Shown: piece by piece, positions 57,261 through 64,000 of the stretch
Layout of the letters: every line of letters starts with the position of its first letter
Position numbering within the stretch: position 1 is the stretch's first letter
From: UBA4465 sp002292365
Lineage (GTDB): Bacteria > Bacteroidota > Bacteroidia > Cytophagales > Cyclobacteriaceae
NCBI GenBank assembly: GCA_943788615.1
Contig: CALSQY010000004.1
Coordinates: 372,001-436,000, forward strand
DNA length: 64,000 nucleotides
Reading direction: 5' to 3'
The notes under the pieces: model-generated
What the model was told of the DNA's origin: nothing
Database searches by the model: none
The model's input: the letters and a program-made list of their open reading frames with translations, nothing else
Program-made: the position numbers and the translations under genes

Positions 57261-58283
57261 CTATAGGTCAATGATTACTTTCATAATTTTATCGCCATGT
57301 TCCTCGATGTATTTGTAGGCCTCTGGGAACTCCTCAAATGGAAAATGTTTTGATATCAGTGGATCTAATTTAATTTGTCCACTGGTAATCATATCGACCG
57401 CATCTAGGTAATCTTCATGTCTGTACATCATAGAGCCAAAAACATTAAGTTCATGCTCACCTAAGTAAAACATATTAACTGTTGGGTTTTTTGAATAAAC
57501 ACCAAGAATTACTATATCCCCCCCTTTTTCTACATTAGCCATCAAGGCGTCTAGAGAAGGCTGTACCCCTGCCGCTTCCAATCCAATTTGAAATCCATCA
57601 TTTCGAAAAAAATTAGTCACACCTGCTGCAAAAGGTGTCTTAGCTACATTTAATGTACCATCAATTCCACATTGTTTTGCAATTTCTAGCCTATGATCGC
57701 TTATATCTGTAATCAGTACTTTTTTTGCTCCCCGTACTTTGGCAAATTGAGCGACAAGATTACCTATCGTTCCGGCACCGGATACAACCACATTTTTGCC
57801 TTCAATTCCAGAAGTTCTACTCGTTGAGTGCGCTCCCACTGCTGCAGGTTCTACCATGGCTCCTTGATCAAGTGTAAGAGCATCTGGCAAGACCACCAAT
57901 CGATCCTCAGGCACCATAAAAAAATCTTGAGCGGTACCCGGTGCCTGAAAGCCTTGAACCTTCAATTTTTGGCAGGCATTGTATTGGCCCTTAATACAAG
58001 GGCCACACGATCCACAAACCAACTGTGGCCTTGCAGTAGCTTTCTGCCCTGGCTTTGCCTTAGTTACAGCTTCCCCAACAGCTTCAATAATAGCCGAATA
58101 TTCGTGTCCTTGCACTACTGGGTAAGGAGTAGCAGGGTGTTCACCATGAAATACGTGAATATCACTGCCACATACCCCTATTTTTTGGATTTTTAATAAT
58201 ACTTCATTGGGAGCTAATTTTCTAGGAGCGGCTACATCATTGAACTCAATGATGCCTGGCTTTGTCATTATTGCTTGTCTCAT
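57261..58283 (-). CDS. Zinc-dependent polyol-type dehydrogenase (MDR family)
   Basis: 340 residues. Catalytic zinc ligands in KIGVCGSDIHVFHGEHP and VQGHEYSAIIEAVG, structural-zinc cysteines in CGSCGPCIKGQYNACQ, and the NAD-binding GAGTIGNLVAQFAKVRGA. The overall pattern is of sorbitol, xylitol or L-threonine dehydrogenases. In this locus it could oxidise a polyol to a ketose. It follows the second symporter gene and precedes the kinase gene. Confidence 0.9.
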   Translation of the reverse strand: MRQAIMTKPGIIEFNDVAAPRKLAPNEVLLKIQKIGVCGSDIHVFHGEHPATPYPVVQGHEYSAIIEAVGEAVTKAKPGQKATARPQLVCGSCGPCIKGQYNACQKLKVQGFQAPGTAQDFFMVPEDRLVVLPDALTLDQGAMVEPAAVGAHSTSRTSGIEGKNVVVSGAGTIGNLVAQFAKVRGAKKVLITDISDHRLEIAKQCGIDGTLNVAKTPFAAGVTNFFRNDGFQIGLEAAGVQPSLDALMANVEKGGDIVILGVYSKNPTVNMFYLGEHELNVFGSMMYRHEDYLDAVDMITSGQIKLDPLISKHFPFEEFPEAYKYIEEHGDKIMKVIIDL

Positions 58284-58328
58284 ATTTTTTATTTTAATAC
58301 TATCATTATTTTTTCTCCTCTAGTAGTA

Positions 58329-59954
58329 TTATCCAAATATGAGATATAGGACTACCATAAAACACATCAGTACACCTGCCATAATCCTAACGTCATTCCA
58401 ACGAAGTATTCTATCCTTAAATATTTCCTTTGGACCATCCCAAGTTAATTTAACAATTTGATCCTGATTAGGTGCAGGCGTTAAATAACTTATTACGATA
58501 AAGAAAATGCAACACAGACAAAAAACCCACCAACTACGCATCAAGAAGTGTATTCCCAATCCATTGGTGATATATTTGGCACCACTGATCGACTCAAAGT
58601 CAAGAATAAAAAGACTCACTCCTAGAAGAAACCCAGATATTAGTGTGTAAAAAGCCGCCTCCTTTGTTCCCCGCCTCCAAAAAATTCCAAGTAGAAAAAC
58701 TGTAGATATCGGTGGAGCTATCGCGGCCGCCAAATCGTTGATAGCTTGGAAAATACTATCGAATTTTCCGCCTTGAGTAGACCACAAAATAGCTAGTACC
58801 ATGACCACCACAGCTGTATATCTTCCTACTTTTACCATCCGCTCATCAGAAACATCAGGTCTCAGTCTTTGGAGAATGTCGACCGCCACTAAAGATGAAC
58901 AACTATTCAATGCGGCAGCGATGGTACTCATTAGAGCAGCTAACAAGGCTGCAGCAAAAATTCCTTTCAGACCTACCGGAAGTAATTCGTTGATAAGAAC
59001 TGGTAAGGTATCGTTAGGAATTAATATTTGATCCTTGAATAAAATATAGGCCAAAGTACCAGGTAGAATAATAATAAATGCCGGTAATATTTTTAAAACT
59101 CCTGCAAACAATGGCCCTATTTGTGCATCTCTCTCTGTTCGTGCACCAAGGACTCGTTGGACAATGGTTTGATCTGTACACCAATACCAGATACCCAAAA
59201 CAGGATATCCTAAGAAAAATGCGTACCAGGTATATCCTTCACTTCTACCTATATCTGAGTCTGCTGAAAGTAGCATCTTGAATTGATCTGGTTTAAGTGC
59301 CATTTTTAATTCTTCGATACTAGATATCCCAGTATCATAGACGGCCATAATGGCCAAGGCAGTTAAAATACATGACCCCGAAATCAAAATACCGGCTTGA
59401 ACATTTTCAGTTACTACAACTGCCTTGAGTCCACCCGCGACTGTATAAATGGTCGTGATAACAGATATAACCAAAATAGAAACATAGACATTAAGTCCAA
59501 AAAAGTTTTGAAAAACGATTGCTCCTGCATACAAACTTATCCCAATATGGATAAATAAGGCTCCTATTATACCCATAAAAGCCAGGAATGTCCTTGATCT
59601 AGAATCATACCTTTTTTCCAAAAACTCTGGAAGGGTTGATATTTTAGTTCGGAAATAGAACGGAGCAAAAATGAGCGCAAGCAGAATCAATGTAAATGAG
59701 GCCATCCATTCCCAGTTTCCTGCGACTAAACCCAGTCGATAACCATCAGCAGCTAATCCTGTAAGATGGATAGTAGAGATATTTGAAGCAAACAAAGCGG
59801 CCCCAATAGACATCCAACCCAGACCTCGACCCGCGAGGAAATAATTTTCACTATTCATTTTCTGGCTTCTCGTAGACATTACACCAATGACCACAATACC
59901 TATTAAATACACTAAGACAATGCCTAGATCTATTGGCGCGATATTCAATTTCAT
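58329..59954 (-). CDS. Sodium/sugar symporter (SSS family), second copy
   Basis: 541 residues, SGLT-type, about 14 helices. YFLAGRGLGWMSIGAALFAS and NISTIHLTGLAADGYRLGL are the first-helix signatures; IWYWCTDQTIVQRVLGAR is strongly typical of SglT/vSGLT sugar symporters, and LAAAIAPPISTVFLLGIFW follows. As the first gene of the minus-strand run it is the probable entry point for the sugar used by the dehydrogenase, kinase and reductase. Its 650-base upstream region should contain the main promoter. Confidence 0.92.
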   Translation of the reverse strand: MKLNIAPIDLGIVLVYLIGIVVIGVMSTRSQKMNSENYFLAGRGLGWMSIGAALFASNISTIHLTGLAADGYRLGLVAGNWEWMASFTLILLALIFAPFYFRTKISTLPEFLEKRYDSRSRTFLAFMGIIGALFIHIGISLYAGAIVFQNFFGLNVYVSILVISVITTIYTVAGGLKAVVVTENVQAGILISGSCILTALAIMAVYDTGISSIEELKMALKPDQFKMLLSADSDIGRSEGYTWYAFFLGYPVLGIWYWCTDQTIVQRVLGARTERDAQIGPLFAGVLKILPAFIIILPGTLAYILFKDQILIPNDTLPVLINELLPVGLKGIFAAALLAALMSTIAAALNSCSSLVAVDILQRLRPDVSDERMVKVGRYTAVVVMVLAILWSTQGGKFDSIFQAINDLAAAIAPPISTVFLLGIFWRRGTKEAAFYTLISGFLLGVSLFILDFESISGAKYITNGLGIHFLMRSWWVFCLCCIFFIVISYLTPAPNQDQIVKLTWDGPKEIFKDRILRWNDVRIMAGVLMCFMVVLYLIFG

Positions 59955-60610
59955 TTCATTGTTAATTTTATAGACGCTCGGACTATTTTATAAAATGAAT
60001 TTAATTTGAGATTAAAATTGTCATCATTTTTATATTCATCCACCACAAATTAATAACTAATCAACTCTACTTTAATTTTCTCATCAACCTATTTGCATTG
60101 GTAGCAAGAGATTTAAAATTGCTAACAGATTTAATCTTAAATATTTCTAAACTGAAATCGTTTTTTTATAGATATTCCTAAATGCATAACAATCAATCTA
60201 TATTAGGTGAAAATAGAATCAGTATTTTACTTTTTTAAACACTGATAATTGATTGAGGTAGACATAAGAAATGATATAATTACTTTGCCGATTATCATGT
60301 CAATAATGCAGATAGAGTTAAATAATTAAAACACATTAAAAAAACTCAAAATAATCTTAGATTCAACTATTGAATTTTCCATTTCTTAATTAAAAAATAG
60401 GATTATCATGCTTATTTAATATTATCGTATCGGATAAAAAATTAGTTCGAATGGATAAAAAAAAGGGCAAGCAGTTAGCTTTATTTATATAGGATGAAGA
60501 AGAAAAAAAACCTAAACAGTTACTCTAGCTTACCCCCAAGTCTAATTTGACTTTACATTAATTTTTATCTACTCAACACTTAGAAAATATTTCCTTTTCT
60601 AACATAATCA
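59955..60610. other. Upstream regulatory region of the sugar operon
   Basis: About 650 very AT-rich bases between the second symporter gene and the duplicated-module lipoprotein gene, both on the minus strand. It should hold the lipoprotein gene's 3' end and the sugar operon's promoter. No exact TTG-N19-TAnnTTTG was found close to 59954 and no palindrome like that at 55143 was seen. No gene is recognised. Confidence 0.5.
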
Positions 60611-61948
60611 TTATTCCTTACCCACACTTATATCATCAAAATACAAGACACTTCCCTCTGCATCAGGTAACAAAGCACCAGCTGCGTCCGTCAATCCAAC
60701 AATTAAATAAAAGCCGGCGAAAAGTTCGAGATCAGTTGTATTGGGATCTGAATCTGCCAAAGTACTTGACTTACTCAAATCTATCTCTACTTCGGTCATA
60801 TCTTCGGCACCCAGAGTCATTATAAAATCATCTCCTGCAAATAACTGGCCTTCTCCTCCTTCAGAGTCAAAGAAATAAACACTAAAAATACTACCAGCTG
60901 GTAATTGATATTTAAATCTCAATAAATTATTTGAGGATAAGTCCATTGGAGTCTCAAATTCAAAACCTATGGCCGCTTCCAGCACCTGAGACCAAACCCA
61001 TTTCAATTTACTATCCTCTATAGTTACTGTACCTCCATTTTCTGGATCATTAGCATCAGGCTGTGGCCATTCGGCAAAAACTCCATCATATGCTATTTCT
61101 TCTACTATTTCATCGTTACTATAATTGAATGATTCAACAAAACTTGGTGCTCCAACCGCTATATTGTCAAAATACAAGACACTCCCCTCTGCATCAGGCA
61201 ACAAAGCACCAGCTGCGTCAGTCAAACCAGCAATTAAGTAAAAGCCTGCGAACAGTTCGAGATCAGTTGTATTGGGATCTGAATCTGCCAAAGTACTTGA
61301 CTTACTCAAATCTATCTCTACCTCGGTCATTCCTTCAGCACCCAGAGTCAAAATAAAATCATCTCCTGCAAACAACTGACCTTCTCCTCCTTCAGAGTCA
61401 AAGAAATAAACACTAAAAATAGTGCCCGCTGGTAATTGATATTTAAATCTCAACAAATTATTTGAGGATAAGTCCATTGGGGTCTCAAATTCAAAACCTA
61501 TAGCCGCTTCCAGAACCTGAGACCAAACCCATTTCAGTTTACCATCTTCTATGCTCACCGTACCCCCGCTTTCAGGATCATTGGCATCAGGCTGTGGCCA
61601 TTCGGCAAAAACACCATCATATGATAAATCCTCAACTACTTGATTATTACTGTAATTGAACGATTCAACAAAGCTTGGTGCTCCTGAAACTTCTATCGTT
61701 GGTTCTAATTGAGAAACCGAGCAACCATTTGCATCTACACTTTCACCCGAAGGAGTATCTGGACATGTATCGTCTGCATCAGCTACGCCATCGGCATCGG
61801 CATCGATTATTTCTTCTTCTTCTTCTTCCTCTTCAACTTGCGTCTGATCATCAACGACAACAGCCGGTTCATCATCATCACTACAACTAACAAAAATTGT
61901 CAAAGTGGACAGGGTAATAATTAGAATAATATTTTTTAATTTTTTCAT
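60611..61948 (-). CDS. Lipoprotein with calcium-binding repeat and two near-identical glycan-binding-like modules
   Basis: 445 residues from the ATG at 61948; the frame extends to 61996 but a minus-7 element lies in those codons. Lipobox TLTIFVSC, then a poly-glutamate stretch, a thrombospondin type 3-like calcium loop (DADADGVADADDTCPDTPSG) and two copies of a 177-residue beta-sandwich module. Each module has SFVESFNYSN, VFAEWPQPDANDP, LKWVWSQVLEAAIGFEFETP, LRFKYQLPAG and VLYFD, like carbohydrate-binding jelly rolls. A surface glycan-binding role is inferred from fold type and from the sugar locus. No SusC/SusD pair is in the window. Confidence 0.75.
   Translation of the reverse strand: MKKLKNIILIITLSTLTIFVSCSDDDEPAVVVDDQTQVEEEEEEEEIIDADADGVADADDTCPDTPSGESVDANGCSVSQLEPTIEVSGAPSFVESFNYSNNQVVEDLSYDGVFAEWPQPDANDPESGGTVSIEDGKLKWVWSQVLEAAIGFEFETPMDLSSNNLLRFKYQLPAGTIFSVYFFDSEGGEGQLFAGDDFILTLGAEGMTEVEIDLSKSSTLADSDPNTTDLELFAGFYLIAGLTDAAGALLPDAEGSVLYFDNIAVGAPSFVESFNYSNDEIVEEIAYDGVFAEWPQPDANDPENGGTVTIEDSKLKWVWSQVLEAAIGFEFETPMDLSSNNLLRFKYQLPAGSIFSVYFFDSEGGEGQLFAGDDFIMTLGAEDMTEVEIDLSKSSTLADSDPNTTDLELFAGFYLIVGLTDAAGALLPDAEGSVLYFDDISVGKE
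60620..61681 (-). repeat. Tandem 531-base duplication inside the lipoprotein gene
   Basis: Copies at 60620-61150 and 61151-61681, period exactly 531 bases (177 codons). DNA identity is very high over long stretches, for example the stretch after GATCAGTTGTATTGGGATCT at 60730 and 61261. A recent duplication is likely. Confidence 0.9.
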
Positions 61949-61979
61949 TATTTGACGGTTTTGAGGTTTAAGTAAGGAA

Positions 61980-61987
61980 CAAAAATA
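61980..61987 (-). promoter_or_regulatory. Minus-7 element for duplicated-module lipoprotein gene
   Basis: TATTTTTG on the minus strand, 31 bases before the ATG at 61948 and inside the longer frame, supporting the later start. Confidence 0.4.
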
Positions 61988-62150
61988 TGAGCTCAATTAT
62001 ATCTTAAGGTCATTATATCCGTCAAAAAGGTTCATTAAGTTTAAAAAATACTCTTAACAAATTAAGTATTCATTTTAACCCTTATTTTGAACTTCTGTGA
62101 TAGGTTTTTACTCATCAAATTAAGTTAACAGTCTGGGGATTAGAAGATAA

Positions 62151-63914
62151 CTAATCACAATGATGAGTAACTATTTCTTTAAATTTATCAATTTTTATTG
62201 CATTTTGGAGCGTATCCGTAATAACTAAAGAAACTCCCCAATCCAAAGTTCCTTGTCCGACTTGCATCAATACTTTATTCCATCCTTTAGCCAACTCTAC
62301 TTTTAAAATATCCTGACCCTGCACATGAACACGACTTAAATTATTTTGATAAACTAAATTATTATTTAACCATAGTTTTGTTTTTCCATCTGAACCTACT
62401 TCAAAAAAAACAACTCGATCTCTAGGCATCCATATCTCAGTCCTTAGATAGGCATGACTATTAACAACCTCAAATTTTGACAATAAGTCGATTCCATCAT
62501 AGCTTATATTTTGCCAATCAATAGGCATTTTACTCCAACAAAAGTCATTTGAATCTAATTCCAAAAAATTAGTTTTCTTTTGGATTGATCCTTCTCCAAT
62601 TGAATCGTTCGAAAAAGGACCCGTAACATACCAGTTAGTAATATGTTCGAAAGGCTTACGTGTTTTTTGAGTGATTTTTCTTAGTTCCTCAGAACTGAAT
62701 CTAATATCTACGTTTTCATCTAAAATGGGGGTATCCAACCTTTCATCTAAATTAGTTATCACGTGGTTACTCGTTGGAATTAACCATTCTTCTTCACCTT
62801 TTGTATTTTTTTTAATTTTACCTCCCATCTTAACTACAGCTATCCTTGCCAAGGATTCGCAGACGGAGAGCAAAGAAGGAAAATCATAACTACTAAATGC
62901 AAACTTAGTGGTTTGATCTATTCCGCTTTTATATTTTTTCGGTAAATGATTTATCCCTTTACTAGTTGCTAAGATTCCTGCCGCATTAGAAGGATTACAA
63001 TCAGAATCTTTTCCACAAAGTATTGATATGGTTATAGTTTGATCCATATCTCCATCACCATATAAAAGCCCTAAAACAACATAGGCACCATTAATTTTTG
63101 CATCAATATTAAAATTTTTATCATTATCATTGCAGCTAAATTTTCTATATTTTTTATTCAAATTATATTTACTTTCTATTAATTGCCAAGCTTTTTTCCA
63201 ATCATCCGGAAACTTCTCATGCCATTTAATTACATCATTAATTGCTTCTGCGTATTGGCTTTTAGGAGGAATATTCAATAACCCATTTTGAATAATTTTA
63301 TGAATATCACTTTCAAAAAAAGCGGCAGCATACATAGATCCAATGAAGATGCCTCCATTCAATCCATCACCGTAATTCATTATACGACCAAATTTTTGTC
63401 CTAAATCATATACCATTTTTGGCAACCCAGGAGCTATAAGACCTGAAAAATCAGCCTCAATTTGATAATCAATATCATCAAAATGCTTATTAAAATTTGG
63501 ATGACCAGAATAAGGAGGTACTATGCCCAATCGCAAATTCTCACGACCTGATCTATTGGCATGCCATAACTGATATTTGGTATTGGCGAAATCAATACCT
63601 GCTTGCCGATTTGAAACATCAAATCCATACTTTTCGAGTGTCCTTAAAAAAGTCATTTCTACATAAATATCATCTTGAAAATGCTGATTAATCATACTTT
63701 GCTCCCATTTAGGTAACTGGTGTTCCGGAATGGTCGACGAATTATACTTAAACTCGGTAGGTGCTCCCCATCCAACACCCGCCATTTGACCGAGCCAACC
63801 TGCCATCATTCTACTTCTATAATCTTCTAGAGTGATTTTTCTAAACTCTTGATTAGGACTCTGACAAGCTAAAGAAAATGAAAGAAGGAAGCCTATGATA
63901 AGATATTTAACCAT
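62151..63914 (-). CDS. ADP-ribosylglycohydrolase-fold lipoprotein
   Basis: 587 residues. Lipoprotein signal IIGFLLSFSLACQSPNQEF. Residues 30-345 are an ADP-ribosylglycohydrolase domain: YRSRMMAGWLGQMAGVGWG, the first metal motif in FQDDIYVEMTFL, GDGLNGGIFIGSMYAAAFFE, and the second metal motif in DGDMDQTITISILCGKDSDC followed by NPSNAAGILATSKG. The last 150 residues are a jelly-roll-like domain (WYVTGPFSND, FFEVGSDGKTKLWLNNNLVY, LAKGWNKVLMQVGQG). Classical members remove ADP-ribose from proteins in the cytoplasm; an exported lipoprotein with a binding domain in a sugar locus more likely cleaves an extracellular furanoside. That is inference. Confidence 0.8.
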   Translation of the reverse strand: MVKYLIIGFLLSFSLACQSPNQEFRKITLEDYRSRMMAGWLGQMAGVGWGAPTEFKYNSSTIPEHQLPKWEQSMINQHFQDDIYVEMTFLRTLEKYGFDVSNRQAGIDFANTKYQLWHANRSGRENLRLGIVPPYSGHPNFNKHFDDIDYQIEADFSGLIAPGLPKMVYDLGQKFGRIMNYGDGLNGGIFIGSMYAAAFFESDIHKIIQNGLLNIPPKSQYAEAINDVIKWHEKFPDDWKKAWQLIESKYNLNKKYRKFSCNDNDKNFNIDAKINGAYVVLGLLYGDGDMDQTITISILCGKDSDCNPSNAAGILATSKGINHLPKKYKSGIDQTTKFAFSSYDFPSLLSVCESLARIAVVKMGGKIKKNTKGEEEWLIPTSNHVITNLDERLDTPILDENVDIRFSSEELRKITQKTRKPFEHITNWYVTGPFSNDSIGEGSIQKKTNFLELDSNDFCWSKMPIDWQNISYDGIDLLSKFEVVNSHAYLRTEIWMPRDRVVFFEVGSDGKTKLWLNNNLVYQNNLSRVHVQGQDILKVELAKGWNKVLMQVGQGTLDWGVSLVITDTLQNAIKIDKFKEIVTHHCD

Positions 63915-64000
63915 CTATTTAAATATTAAGATTTTCTACTTAAATCAAGATTATAAAAATCAAAATTCATCCCGTTTTAATAGCTCTAATTATTACTTAA

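Noticed and set aside
61796..61835. TTC-rich run as a possible phase-variation site
   Set aside because: It codes for poly-glutamate in frame, is imperfect, and triplet changes would not shift the frame.

Overview
This is an AT-rich chromosomal stretch from a member of the Bacteroidota, most likely a marine Cytophagia-type bacterium; no finer placement is possible from the sequence alone. The signs are promoters of the form TTG-N19-TAnnTTTG close to start codons, few Shine-Dalgarno sequences, and typical families: type II glutamine synthetase, DUF4159, DUF1573, LysM/double-psi barrel proteins, YwqK/MORN repeats, Nfe D-type protease and SSS sugar symporters. No tRNA, rRNA, CRISPR array, insertion sequence or prophage was recognised.

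Region 1-10110 (minus strand) is one giant secreted surface protein, running off the left edge: signal peptide, cadherin-like repeats, a duplicated beta-module, a right-handed beta-helix, then many FG-GAP/VCBS repeats with fibronectin-like spacers. At least a dozen single-base shifts break its frame between about 3.7 and 8.6 kb, while no other gene in the window shows clear frameshifts. It is either a decaying pseudogene or a locally poor assembly.

Region 10.4-33.4 kb is mostly housekeeping: LysM envelope protein and a DUF4905-like protein, nfeD-kdsB-small membrane protein, a lipid kinase, an operon guaA / LpoA-like lipoprotein regulator / hemL, a Crp-type regulator next to a lipoprotein amine oxidase, a HAD phosphatase with DUF4159, mtaB, an FAH hydrolase, an M23 endopeptidase, a PrxQ peroxidase, an AI-2E family permease, a split transketolase and a class III aminotransferase.

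Region 33.4-37.2 kb is a nitrogen-assimilation group on the minus strand: ammonium transporter, outer-membrane porin, glutamine synthetase, with two strong inverted repeats between the genes. Region 37.7-49.1 kb holds a glutaryl-CoA-type dehydrogenase, a YwqK-repeat/beta-barrel protein, a CoA-binding protein, gyrB, an M1 peptidase, a DUF1573 protein, trpS and a phosphohexomutase.

Region 49.4-63.9 kb is a carbohydrate-use locus on the minus strand. It has L-arabinose isomerase, ribulokinase and ribulose-5-phosphate epimerase (araA, araB, araD), two different sodium/sugar symporters, and in the same run an aldo/keto reductase, a zinc polyol-type dehydrogenase and a PfkB sugar kinase. The last three could form a second, oxidoreductive route from an aldose through a polyol to a phosphorylated ketose. 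Upstream lie a lipoprotein with two near-identical carbohydrate-binding-like modules and a lipoprotein ADP-ribosylglycohydrolase-fold enzyme, which suggests capture and processing of a furanoside-containing glycan. This locus is the most interesting functional unit in the window.
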